64,000 bases of DNA from Desulfuromonadales bacterium (GTDB lineage Bacteria > Desulfobacterota > Desulfuromonadia > Geobacterales > Pseudopelobacteraceae): positions 1-64,000 of the forward strand of contig DUZS01000019.1 of the NCBI GenBank assembly GCA_013349405.1. Direction: 5' to 3'. The notes beneath the pieces were generated by a model. That model did no database searches. It saw nothing but the letters and a program-made list of their open reading frames with translations, and was not told where the DNA came from. Position 1 is the stretch's first letter, and every line of letters starts with the position of its first letter. Both the position numbers and the translations under genes were made by a program. This document shows, one piece after another, positions 17,593-26,054 of this stretch.

Positions 17593-18363
17593 TCAAATTT
17601 GCTTCAATAGATCGTTCACAACAACTCCGGCCATAGTCAGTCCGAAGATGGCTGGAATGTATGAAACAGTGCCGAGAATCACCCGGCGATGTTCACAGCG
17701 GAACGTCTGTTCGGACTGATTGGGGCAGATACACTCCGTTCCGCACGCGCTCGCTGATGCCGGATTAAGCTCGCGGTGCAGTTCGGTTGAGTACACCACC
17801 TGCACGCCGGAGGTGATGCCGGCATTTTTTAGAATTTTCCGCATGCTGCGGGCCATCCTGCAGTTCTTGGTCGCTGAAATATCGGATACTTCAATTTTAG
17901 TGGGATCCAGTTTGTTTGCCGCTCCCATGCTTGAGATGACCGGAATGCCGAGATGTCGGCAGGTTGTTATCAAAGAGGCCTTGGCGGTGAAGTGGTCAAT
18001 GGCGTCAAGGACATAATCGGGGCGCGGGGTGAGCAGCCGTCCGGCATTTTCTTCAGAGAAAAATTCCTTGACCGGTTTGATCTCAGCCGCCGGATTAATA
18101 TCGCGCAACCGTTTCACCATTGTCTCTACTTTGCCTTGGCCGACGGAGCTGGAAAGCGCATGGATCTGCCGGTTGATGTTGGTCAGGCAGATGTCATCAA
18201 AATCAACCAGTGTGATCCGCCCGACGCCGGCCCGCCCGAGCGCTTCAGCGGCATAACTGCCGACGCCGCCGATGCCGCAGATCATGACGTGCTTGTTGGC
18301 CAGTGTAGATAGCCCGGAAGGGCCGATCAGAAGTTCAGTTCGGGAGAATCGATGAAGTGACAT
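17593..18363 (-). CDS. tcdA: tRNA threonylcarbamoyladenosine dehydratase (ThiF/E1-like)
   Basis: 256 residues of the ThiF/MoeB E1-like superfamily. The nucleotide loop GIGGVGSYAAEALGRAG is near 30-46, then LVDFDDICLTNINRQ, the typical Asp-x-N-x-N-RQ of TcdA (CsdL/YgdL). The enzyme uses ATP to cyclise t6A37 in ANN-decoding tRNAs to ct6A. Cysteines cluster near the C-terminus (SACGTECICPNQ) and may bind a metal. It is the last gene after waaC on the minus strand; a repeat element of about 120 bases lies between them. Confidence 0.9.
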   Translation of the reverse strand: MSLHRFSRTELLIGPSGLSTLANKHVMICGIGGVGSYAAEALGRAGVGRITLVDFDDICLTNINRQIHALSSSVGQGKVETMVKRLRDINPAAEIKPVKEFFSEENAGRLLTPRPDYVLDAIDHFTAKASLITTCRHLGIPVISSMGAANKLDPTKIEVSDISATKNCRMARSMRKILKNAGITSGVQVVYSTELHRELNPASASACGTECICPNQSEQTFRCEHRRVILGTVSYIPAIFGLTMAGVVVNDLLKQI

Positions 18364-18454
18364 GGTGTGGGTATAACCTTTGCCTGAAATATGTGAAGGC
18401 CGTATGCCGGTTTGACGATTTCATGTAATCGAGTTGACGAAATTCAGGGTAATT

Positions 18455-18573
18455 CCAATTCTAAATCAAGGCGCTCTCCTCGTTGGCTCGTCTTCGGCTC
18501 CTCAACATACTGGTTTTATGCCTTCGTCGCCTCAGTCCTCGCCGCCTTGATATCACTCTTGATTTAGAATTGG
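18455..18573. repeat. dispersed-type repeat with 16-bp terminal inverted repeats
   Basis: CCAATTCTAAATCAAG (18455-18470) and its exact reverse complement CTTGATTTAGAATTGG (18558-18573) enclose 87 bases. The right arm runs into waaC and supplies its last codons and TAA stop. There is no transposase gene, so this resembles a miniature or dispersed intergenic repeat. Copy number elsewhere in the genome is not known from this window. Confidence 0.75.
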
Positions 18574-19613
18574 TATAAGACCGCACGCATTGCCTGCAGC
18601 AGTACGTCTGAAGTAATGCTTTCACGGCACTCTTCATCCTTTTCGCAGCGGGTGCGGAAACAGTGAGTGCACGGCATCGGAGCCTGAATAATGGCATGTT
18701 TTTCGCCCCTCGGGCCGCTGCGGCGGCCGTTGCTGGCGCGATAGTAGGAAACGGTTGCAGTCCCTGCGGCAGCCGCCAGATGAACAATGCCGGTGTCTCC
18801 GCCAATGACCAGATTGACTTTTTTTACCAGTGCCGCCAGGCGCATGATGGACAGCTTTTCAAGTTGCACCGATTGCCTGCCGAGTGCATTTGTAATGCGC
18901 TCTACGGCACTGCGTTCACTTTCATTACCCCAGGAAAAAAGCAGCACGGCATCAGGAAATGCGGAAAATATCTTACGGCCAAGTTCGATCCACCCAGCTT
19001 CATGCCAGAATTTTGTCTGCCAGGTTGTGCCGGTATGAATTAAAATGAGCGGATAACCCGTGCAGTAGCTTTTGACAAGGGTCTCAGCCGCACGTTCCTC
19101 TTCATGCGTGGCGCAGACGTTCGTATGCAGCTGCAGTCCGCTGAATGGCAGGTCAAAGGATGCTTCGGCAATTCGCAGATATTGATCGGTTATATGCAGA
19201 TCCTCGGGCTTCGTTGCTATTTCCCTGTTAATGAATAGAGCGTTGAGGCTCTCCTGTGCCGCAGTACGACTGAATCCGACTCGTTGGCAGCAGCCGCTCA
19301 GCCATGCGACTATGCCGCTTTTGATATTACCCTGAATATCGATAACAAGATCATAGCTTCGCTGTGTGAGCCCTCTGCGCACGGCCAGAATTTCTCTGAT
19401 GGTAGTCAGAGCAAACGGTGCTCGCTTCCATGACTTGAAACGCACCGAATGGATTTGGGAAATCAGCGGGTTGCCACGTAACAGATCGGCAAAGGCCTCT
19501 TCAACAATCCAGTCAATTTCGCAGCCGGGAGAGGCCTGTTTCAGATAATCCAGAACCGGAAGAGCGTGCAGGATATCACCCATGGCGGATATTTTAACAA
19601 TCAGGATGCGCAT
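18564..19613 (-). CDS. waaC: LPS heptosyltransferase I
   Basis: 349-residue GT9 enzyme beginning MRILIVKISAMGDILHALPV, the hallmark of heptosyltransferase I. It later shows the ADP-heptose-site block GGDTGIVHLAAAAGTATV. It should add the first L-glycero-D-manno-heptose to Kdo in the LPS inner core at the cytoplasmic face of the inner membrane. A Cys-rich segment (CTHCFRTRCEKDEEC) near residue 325 is common in GT9 enzymes of this type. Its start overlaps the upstream GT9 gene by 13 bases. Its last residues (YQF) and stop come from the flanking inverted repeat, so its original C-terminus may have been replaced. Confidence 0.9.
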   Translation of the reverse strand: MRILIVKISAMGDILHALPVLDYLKQASPGCEIDWIVEEAFADLLRGNPLISQIHSVRFKSWKRAPFALTTIREILAVRRGLTQRSYDLVIDIQGNIKSGIVAWLSGCCQRVGFSRTAAQESLNALFINREIATKPEDLHITDQYLRIAEASFDLPFSGLQLHTNVCATHEEERAAETLVKSYCTGYPLILIHTGTTWQTKFWHEAGWIELGRKIFSAFPDAVLLFSWGNESERSAVERITNALGRQSVQLEKLSIMRLAALVKKVNLVIGGDTGIVHLAAAAGTATVSYYRASNGRRSGPRGEKHAIIQAPMPCTHCFRTRCEKDEECRESITSDVLLQAMRAVLYQF

Positions 19614-20644
19614 GGTTTCCCTCGGTCAAGCATTTCTTTGGCCGCTTTAAAAACCATACCCACGGTGATGCGCTCCATGCACTCCATCTGTATTTCTGCT
19701 TTACAAACACGGCTTCTACAGGGGATACAGGCTAAATTGTCGGCCTGAATAACCCGGTTCCCCGCACCAACCGGCCCGGTGCGTTCCGGGTCGGCCGCAC
19801 CGAACAGGGCAATCACCGGAGTTCGGACAGCTGTTGCCATGTGCATCGGGCCGGTGTCGCCGCTGATCAACAGGGATGACTTTTCGAGGATGGCTCCAAG
19901 TTGCAGCAGAGTTGTTGTGCCGGTGATAACAAGCGGATGAGAGTTCGACAGCCGGTCAATATCGTGTGCCAGAGCGCTGTCGCCTCCGCCGCCGACGATA
20001 ATTACGGCAGCGCCTAATTCAGCGCTGAATCTGTCGGCAAGTGCCGCAAACTGAGCTGTACACCAGCGATTCACCGGGTGGCTGGCGCCCGGATTAAGAG
20101 CAATAACCGGACGCGAGTCAAGCCCGTGCGATTCGAACAGTGCTGTTGCATAACTGCGATTTACATCGTCAAGACAGAGATCCAGCTCCTCTCCATCCGG
20201 GGAAACCCCGAGAGGTTCAACGGTCTTCAGGTGATCCTGCACCGCATGTATTACCTTCGCCCGGGTTTTATGGTAAATCAGAATCCGACAGGGAAATGCC
20301 GCCGATGTCAGGAACCAGGTTTTCAGATTGCTCCGCTGGAAGTTGATGACCAGATCGTATGATTGTTTTCTGATCTGCCGCCACAGGGAAAGCAGCGCAC
20401 GGAATGACCGGTGTTCTCCGCGTCGGTCAAATACCAGAATATCTGAAATGGCGGGGTGATGGCGGAACAGGTCGATCGAGGCGGAATTGCCGACCATAAT
20501 GTCGATTCGTGCAGAGGGAAACCTGGTGTGGAGTGCTCTGATCGTTGGTGTCAACTGCAGAAGGTCACCCATGGCTCCCGGCTTGATGATGAGAAAATGC
20601 TGTGATTTCAGGTTTACACTATCCTTGTCTAAGAGTGTCGGCAT
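19601..20644 (-). CDS. GT9 heptosyltransferase (WaaF-like)
   Basis: 347 residues, GT-B fold of family 9. The N-terminal FLIIKPGAMGDLLQLTPTIR is the GT9 opening, and ISGDTGPMHMATAVRTPVIALFG is the donor-site block. A Cys-x2-C segment (CIPCRSRVC) lies near the end. It probably adds a second heptose to the core. The ATG at 20644 overlaps the stop of the YjjJ-like kinase gene (TGATG) and has no strong ribosome binding site of its own, so it appears to be translated by coupling. It overlaps waaC downstream. Confidence 0.85.
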   Translation of the reverse strand: MPTLLDKDSVNLKSQHFLIIKPGAMGDLLQLTPTIRALHTRFPSARIDIMVGNSASIDLFRHHPAISDILVFDRRGEHRSFRALLSLWRQIRKQSYDLVINFQRSNLKTWFLTSAAFPCRILIYHKTRAKVIHAVQDHLKTVEPLGVSPDGEELDLCLDDVNRSYATALFESHGLDSRPVIALNPGASHPVNRWCTAQFAALADRFSAELGAAVIIVGGGGDSALAHDIDRLSNSHPLVITGTTTLLQLGAILEKSSLLISGDTGPMHMATAVRTPVIALFGAADPERTGPVGAGNRVIQADNLACIPCRSRVCKAEIQMECMERITVGMVFKAAKEMLDRGKPCAS

Positions 20645-21993
20645 CAGAACGGATGTTGCCTGATAATGCGCGGGCCACGAGCCATCTGCTGTAAAACAGC
20701 ACGGTTTTCGCGGCACAATTTTCGGAATCGCTCCGAAATTCTCAAATCCATGCCGGCCTCCCGCCAAAATCGCATGGCGTTTTCATACACGTCACCACAA
20801 ACACCGGTTGCGGGTGGTTGATATGTACCTGACGATAGCTCTTCACCTTCCTTTGGTCTATAAAACATTGGCAACATATCATAGATCGGAGCAAGCCTGA
20901 ATTTAGTCCGTTCCTCATTTGCCGGGATCAACGAAATATTACCGTGATGACGGTCCGTGTTGGCGATCAAGCTGCCAAACAGATCAAGCTTAGTGATGCT
21001 TGCAGCGTCATCTGGCGGCAGCATTTTTACGGAAAGGAGCTTATGTGCGGCAGCAGTCCAGTTGCTTGCTACGCCGATAAATTCGGCATCTACCACAGTT
21101 AAGGAGTTAAGTGGAGTTCGCCCGAATAATCCGTCACGGTCAAACCGAACCACTTCGAGAAAAGTCCTGTTGCCAATCTGATGAATTGTAGAGACCGTTG
21201 AAGATATTCCCATGTCTCTAACAATGGCAAGGGCAATATGTTCGCATATCAGAAGGTCTGACCAGCGCTGACCGTAAGGAGTCGATAACTGGGGGGAGAA
21301 CTTGATCAAAACTCTTGCGGGAACGCCTCCTGTCACAGTTAGAGCCGTAAATTTTGGCTGTTCACCGCCAGCAGAAGATCCGACCGAGTCACCAGCCATT
21401 ACTTTATGTGCTAATTCCGGGTAATCATCCGGAACGCAGACAGCCGGTTGAAGTCGTGAAGCGGTCATATACCGGGAGAGTGATTCTTCGCCGACAATCA
21501 GGTCGCCTACGGTATCTTCACCCCGCCTTGACAAAGCAATGAGAATATCCTCCTCCTGCCAACTCGAGAGGCGTTCAGAAAGCCCAAGTTCCACTGCGAA
21601 GCGCCGTGCAAAGGCACGCCCGACAAAACCATCCGGTTTCAGATCATAGATAAACCAGGGGATAAACGGATAATGTCGTGCCGCCCAACCATCACCCACC
21701 CACCAATAGCCGCCATGCAGTGACCATAACGTGCCGGTCAGGTGAGCATTGCCGTTCTCATCAATCCGATATACGGGCAGCTGATGGCCAATGCCGCGCA
21801 GATCGCGGGGGCGAGCATAGGTGCGTGCCCTTGCCTGGCCAAAGGAGATGACTTTGGTGCCGACTTGTTTCACCAGACGCGAAAGAGTTGCCGGGCTTAT
21901 GTCACCCAGAAGCTGCCTCAGTTTCCTTGCCGGGAGTGGCCTGTCGTAGAGGAGTGTGAGAAGTTTATTTGTTTTTTCGCTGTTTACAGGCAT
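20644..21993 (-). CDS. HipA-family kinase with fused HTH (YjjJ/HipH-like)
   Basis: 449 residues (450 with a GTG start at 22002 is also possible). Residues 1-60 look like a winged-helix DNA-binding domain (LRQLLGDISPATLSRLVKQ). The rest is a HipA kinase: the loop AGGEQPKF, LIKF with the ATP-site Lys, the catalytic NTDRHHGN and the metal-binding IYDMLPM. This is the layout of E. coli YjjJ/HipH, which needs no separate HipB. HipA kinases phosphorylate aminoacyl-tRNA synthetases or other targets; the target here is unknown. Unusually it sits inside an LPS-core gene run and is coupled (TGATG) to the heptosyltransferase downstream. The 206 bases upstream are very AT-rich and hold no gene. Confidence 0.85.
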   Translation of the reverse strand: MPVNSEKTNKLLTLLYDRPLPARKLRQLLGDISPATLSRLVKQVGTKVISFGQARARTYARPRDLRGIGHQLPVYRIDENGNAHLTGTLWSLHGGYWWVGDGWAARHYPFIPWFIYDLKPDGFVGRAFARRFAVELGLSERLSSWQEEDILIALSRRGEDTVGDLIVGEESLSRYMTASRLQPAVCVPDDYPELAHKVMAGDSVGSSAGGEQPKFTALTVTGGVPARVLIKFSPQLSTPYGQRWSDLLICEHIALAIVRDMGISSTVSTIHQIGNRTFLEVVRFDRDGLFGRTPLNSLTVVDAEFIGVASNWTAAAHKLLSVKMLPPDDAASITKLDLFGSLIANTDRHHGNISLIPANEERTKFRLAPIYDMLPMFYRPKEGEELSSGTYQPPATGVCGDVYENAMRFWREAGMDLRISERFRKLCRENRAVLQQMARGPRIIRQHPF

Positions 21994-22199
21994 TTTTGCC
22001 ACATGTTGCTGAAATAATATTGAAACGATTCTATTAAAACATAATTTATAGCAATTAGTAAGTTATATAATATCAAGTTGTTATAAATGCAATAATAATG
22101 ACACATGTTTAAAAATATCGTTGCCGGGGATGAAAGCTGAATCCCGCTACTGGCACCCCAGAATGAGTCAAACCGGAAATTTGTGCTATGGGATAAAAA

Positions 22200-23276
22200 T
22201 TATCGGCGTATTACATCAAGTAAGTGCCGCGGATCATGCTCCTGAGCGAGAATCTGCGCTGCAGCACAGGCATTGGCAGCATACGTCGGCCAATCAGCTA
22301 TCACTGTATCTATCGCCGCTATGAGTGCTGCGGGTGTGCGCTCGGTAATGGTAATGCCGGCATCGAAGCGCTCTACCTGATCTCCGGGCCAGGTGCCCCG
22401 GGTGGCGATAACTGGTGCTCCATGCAGTAACGCGTCAAGCACAATACCGCTCACCTGACTGGCAAACTGCTCCCGGGCATAGGGTGCCAGCACCAGTGCT
22501 CCTGTAAATCGCTTTAAATACTCTGGTCTGCCGGGTGGCGTTTCGTCAGTTACCAGCCCCGTATACCCTGATGCGAGCAGGGATTCAACAACACCGGCTT
22601 CACGATGCCCATGCTTTGCCGCATGTTTCTTCGAAACCTGGACAAACAGCGGCGTCGTCCGTCCTTCTTGTGCCCACTGGATGGCAAGTTCAGAAATGAT
22701 GTCGAGACCTTTGTTCAGCCTGGCCGCTCCTGCCATGAGCAGATGTGAAAGTGGTACAGGATGGGGCGGAGCCGCAGCTCCGAGAGCCGGGTAGGGCACG
22801 CATACCACTCTCTGCCACCCGCTGGCACGGAGTGCAGCTGCAACAATTGCAGTGGGTGCTATGGCTAATGCATGTTCTTTTGCCCGTCCGGCAAAGGGAA
22901 GGAAAAACCGGTCGCGCACTGTGGTTGGTGCGCGATGAAAGAAAAGGCAGGCCTTATCAGGATTGCTTGAATTTACCGCTGCAGCAATGGCAACTGCCGC
23001 AGAATGGCGGCCATCAGATGTAAGAACCAGGAATGTATTATCGTTCTTGACGGCCCGCGCAATAGTGCGCCATTCAGCAAGCGACTGTCCCGTCCGTGGG
23101 GCATTAGTGCAGACCTGAACGCCCGGCATCTCACGCAGCATGGCATCGGCTTCGGGGTGGGCATACACTTCGAGGACTGTGTCGCCTGCACGCGTCCCGA
23201 CAGCCCGGACAAATTCGGCATAATGCCCGCTGGGATTGCGGAGGTTTGGTTCGATGATAAGGATTGGAGGGGTCAT
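22200..23276 (-). CDS. glycosyltransferase, GT-B type (family 1/4-like)
   Basis: 358 residues opening ILIIEPNLRNPSGHYAEF, followed by LMAGAARLNKGLDII (donor-domain hinge) and a C-terminal TRGTWPGDQVERFDAGITI block. It is a GT-B glycosyltransferase without a clear family label. The exact start is ambiguous between ATG 23276 and ATG 23288, the latter overlapping the upstream gene's stop. It is GC-richer than the next three genes upstream. Its likely task is to extend the LPS core or another surface glycan; the donor and acceptor cannot be told. Confidence 0.72.
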   Translation of the reverse strand: MTPPILIIEPNLRNPSGHYAEFVRAVGTRAGDTVLEVYAHPEADAMLREMPGVQVCTNAPRTGQSLAEWRTIARAVKNDNTFLVLTSDGRHSAAVAIAAAVNSSNPDKACLFFHRAPTTVRDRFFLPFAGRAKEHALAIAPTAIVAAALRASGWQRVVCVPYPALGAAAPPHPVPLSHLLMAGAARLNKGLDIISELAIQWAQEGRTTPLFVQVSKKHAAKHGHREAGVVESLLASGYTGLVTDETPPGRPEYLKRFTGALVLAPYAREQFASQVSGIVLDALLHGAPVIATRGTWPGDQVERFDAGITITERTPAALIAAIDTVIADWPTYAANACAAAQILAQEHDPRHLLDVIRR

Positions 23277-23280
23277 AGCG

Positions 23281-24402
23281 TTATCCATCTGGACAGACAT
23301 TTTTAAGCATCGATATGTATTTCGGAGCAAGCCGATCCCACGAAAAGCGTTCATAGACGAAGCGGTGTTGAGCCAAACGTTTCTCATCAGTAAATTGTGG
23401 CTTTGCAAGAAAATCATTCAGAGTGGCGGCAAGACCGCCATTTCGGGTAAAGTCTCCATAAATACCAAAATCGCCCAGTAAGAAGTGAAAGGCTGGTGCA
23501 CTGTGTATAAGGCATGGCATACCTGCAGAAGCAGCTTCAATAATAGCCCTTCCAAATCCTTCCGACAGGGCGCCATGCACAAAGATGTCTGCAGCCCTAC
23601 AATAATCGATAACCAGTTCGGGGGCAACTGTGCGAATAACGGCTTCATTATTTAGGCGGGTTTTAATTTTTTTATCAATTTTTACAGCGGCAGATTCTCT
23701 GTCCCCCAAAATGACAAGATATGGCCGATCAGGCACTTGGGAAAATTCGTCAATTATATATGGAATTCGTTTGAAATTGTCACCAACTGCTCCGATAACT
23801 AATGCTATTGTTCTTGATGTTGGCAACTGCAACTGCTCTCTTAAAGCTTTTTTTTGATCGGAAATATTATTTTGGAGGTGTTCAGGAATTATAAATCCTT
23901 CAGGCAACAGAGTCATTCTTTCGGGAGTTTCTCCCAGTTCAATAGCGCGTTCGTAATGGACCGGTGAAACTTGCTGTATGTGATCAGAAAAGTTAAATGG
24001 CGGGAATTGGGGAGCCCCGTTGCGGAAGACTATTTTGTACCTACCTCCAAGGAGCCTACGGTATTTATAAAACATCTTGGCCATAAGCTCATCACTGATA
24101 TAGATTATGTCAGGTGAAAACTTTTTAACTGTTTGTAGTGCTGCAATAAAAAAAGACAGTTGCTCCAGCCTATAAGCAGTGTGCGCAGAACATAGTCGTC
24201 CCACAGGCTTTAGCCAATGCCGTTTAATAGAGGGAATAACTCGCTCAACGTCACTCTCTGTGCCAGCTCCTTTGAGTAATAAGCTCACGATATCAGGGGA
24301 TTTTTGAAATATTGAGGCATTTTGTGCCATGCTTGTTTCGTAACCACGACGTACAAAGCCAATGCCTGGGCACACTACCAAAACTCGTGGTTTAAGTGAC
24401 AT
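23281..24402 (-). CDS. GT4-family glycosyltransferase
   Basis: 373 residues. N-terminal VLVVCPGIGFVRRGYETSM, a donor-domain strand ALVIGAVGDNFKRI and HGALSEGFGRAIIEAASAGMP near residue 290, the E-x7-E region of GT4 enzymes. GAGAGGT precedes the chosen ATG at 24402; a TTG twelve bases earlier is rejected. Base composition is clearly AT-richer than the lipid A genes. It probably adds a sugar from a nucleotide donor to the LPS core or an exported glycan. Confidence 0.8.
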   Translation of the reverse strand: MSLKPRVLVVCPGIGFVRRGYETSMAQNASIFQKSPDIVSLLLKGAGTESDVERVIPSIKRHWLKPVGRLCSAHTAYRLEQLSFFIAALQTVKKFSPDIIYISDELMAKMFYKYRRLLGGRYKIVFRNGAPQFPPFNFSDHIQQVSPVHYERAIELGETPERMTLLPEGFIIPEHLQNNISDQKKALREQLQLPTSRTIALVIGAVGDNFKRIPYIIDEFSQVPDRPYLVILGDRESAAVKIDKKIKTRLNNEAVIRTVAPELVIDYCRAADIFVHGALSEGFGRAIIEAASAGMPCLIHSAPAFHFLLGDFGIYGDFTRNGGLAATLNDFLAKPQFTDEKRLAQHRFVYERFSWDRLAPKYISMLKNVCPDG

Positions 24403-24415
24403 AAGACCTCTCAAA

Positions 24416-25333
24416 TTAATTACTTTTCTTAGTCATAATTCGATGCAATTTGCTTAGTCTGTAGCATAGTCTCAACTTTAACAAGAATGAGATTGGCAGC
24501 TGACTAACAATTTTACAATAATCGTTGAGATCTTGGCGGTTTCGGTCGCTAGTTGACTCGAATTCACGGAGAACAAAAGCTTTAAGTCGCTTTGGCGAAA
24601 GCGAAATTGGTGTTATAAGTCGGGTAAATAACCGGTCTATCTCAAGATCCCTCTGGTAATTATAGTCAGCAGAAAAGTTTTTGCCGTACCAACTGTTATT
24701 ACCATGTATTCGATATCCTATCAGTGCCAGATTTAAATAATATCTTCGCGCACCAACGAGGGCAGAGCCGAATGCCAGGCAGTCATCCGCTCGAGTCTTC
24801 CACGCTGATTCGAAATCACTAAGTGGTAAAAAACGCTCCAAAATATGGCGGCGAATAGTGAAAGTAGACGTCATTCCCATTGGTACATCATAGAGGAACT
24901 GGGCTTTTAAAACACTATACCCAAAACCGGTACTAGCTTGGAAAGGGGTGAAGTATCCTTGCGTGTTGCCGAAAAATTCAGCTGCGCAGGATACGAAATC
25001 GACCTCTGGCTTTTCAGCGAACAAATCTGAGATAGTCCTTAAAAATTCTGGATAATACCGATCATCAGCATCAAGAAAACTAATGATATCCCCTTCGGAA
25101 TGGATAAAACCAGCATTAAAACAGGAAAGCTGCCCTCTATTTTCATTGTTTTTGATTACTTTCAGGCGTTCTTCGCCATTGAATTGAGCTAAAACCTTAT
25201 CCGTTTCATCGGTGGAGCAGTCATCGACTACAATAATTTCATCAAATCTAACCGTCTGACGCAAAACACTCTCAATCGCTTCACTTAAGAATTGTGCATA
25301 ATTATATGTATTAATAATACAGGTAGTTTTCAT
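24416..25333 (-). CDS. GT2-family glycosyltransferase
   Basis: 305 residues, GT-A fold. The opening CIINTYNYAQFLSEAIESVL and IIVVDDCSTDETD define the nucleotide-sugar site, and FLDADDRY holds the metal-binding DxD. The C-terminal third has no similarity I recognise. The gene is AT-rich, fitting the neighbouring acquired-looking block. It lies 13 bases from the GT4 gene downstream. Confidence 0.85.
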   Translation of the reverse strand: MKTTCIINTYNYAQFLSEAIESVLRQTVRFDEIIVVDDCSTDETDKVLAQFNGEERLKVIKNNENRGQLSCFNAGFIHSEGDIISFLDADDRYYPEFLRTISDLFAEKPEVDFVSCAAEFFGNTQGYFTPFQASTGFGYSVLKAQFLYDVPMGMTSTFTIRRHILERFLPLSDFESAWKTRADDCLAFGSALVGARRYYLNLALIGYRIHGNNSWYGKNFSADYNYQRDLEIDRLFTRLITPISLSPKRLKAFVLREFESTSDRNRQDLNDYCKIVSQLPISFLLKLRLCYRLSKLHRIMTKKSN

Positions 25334-25388
25334 ACGTCATACGTCCTCATGCTTCAATGAAAGGAATTCTATACAGTCTTTTATTAAG

Positions 25389-26027
25389 CTAAAGTTTCAC
25401 TCCTTTAACAAGATACTGATAACTGATCAGATTGATTACAAACTCCGGCAACAAACCATTTACGAATTGAGAACGTTTACTGCGGCCTAATCCTGTGGAG
25501 AGCACCTTTGTAACATCAAATCCACCTTGTCTGACTAATTCAACAGCTGTTTTTTTGACAAAAAAACGTAGATGTGACTGGTCTAAAACTCCGGCATCAG
25601 TGTACTGCCATTTATCACTGAACAAGAGCGGTAAGGAAACCCTCCAGTAGCGAACATTAGGTACGCTCACAATTACAGTGCCTCCAGTTCGTACCAGTTT
25701 ATAAAGCTTTTGCATTACCTCCCAAGGGTCATGTAGATGCTCAAGTACATCAAGACATAGCAGCAGGTCTATAGAATCCGGATCGATATCCAATTCGATT
25801 TTACCGATATCTCCACAATAAATTTTGTCTACTCGGTTACCCGCTTCTTTTGCCGCCGCCGAAACGTATTCGACACCGAAGGTATTGTTACAGGTACCCG
25901 ATAATTTGAGCCATTCGAGTGTTGCCCCGGTGCCGCAGCCAATTTCGAGAGCGTTATGATAAGTACCAGTAAGTAATGGTTCAATTTCACGTCTGACATG
26001 TGAAAAATAGGTATGGTTTGTCTCCAA
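25389..26027 (-). CDS. class I SAM-dependent methyltransferase
   Basis: 212 residues with motif I LEIGCGTGATLEWLK near 27-41, motif II LLLCLDVLEHLHDPW and GGTVIVSVPNVRYWRVSLP. The last resembles methyltransferases in polysaccharide clusters that act on sugars or lipid-linked glycans. The likely product is a methylated core or O-chain residue, inferred from its neighbours. AT-rich. Confidence 0.85.
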   Translation of the reverse strand: METNHTYFSHVRREIEPLLTGTYHNALEIGCGTGATLEWLKLSGTCNNTFGVEYVSAAAKEAGNRVDKIYCGDIGKIELDIDPDSIDLLLCLDVLEHLHDPWEVMQKLYKLVRTGGTVIVSVPNVRYWRVSLPLLFSDKWQYTDAGVLDQSHLRFFVKKTAVELVRQGGFDVTKVLSTGLGRSKRSQFVNGLLPEFVINLISYQYLVKGVKL

Positions 26028-26054
26028 GATTAGACTCCCGCTACATAGTTCAGG

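Noticed and set aside
22003-22199. AT-rich gap upstream of the YjjJ-like gene as an operator or attachment site
   Set aside because: Several near-palindromes occur by chance in such AT-rich DNA; none is long or repeated enough to support a claim.
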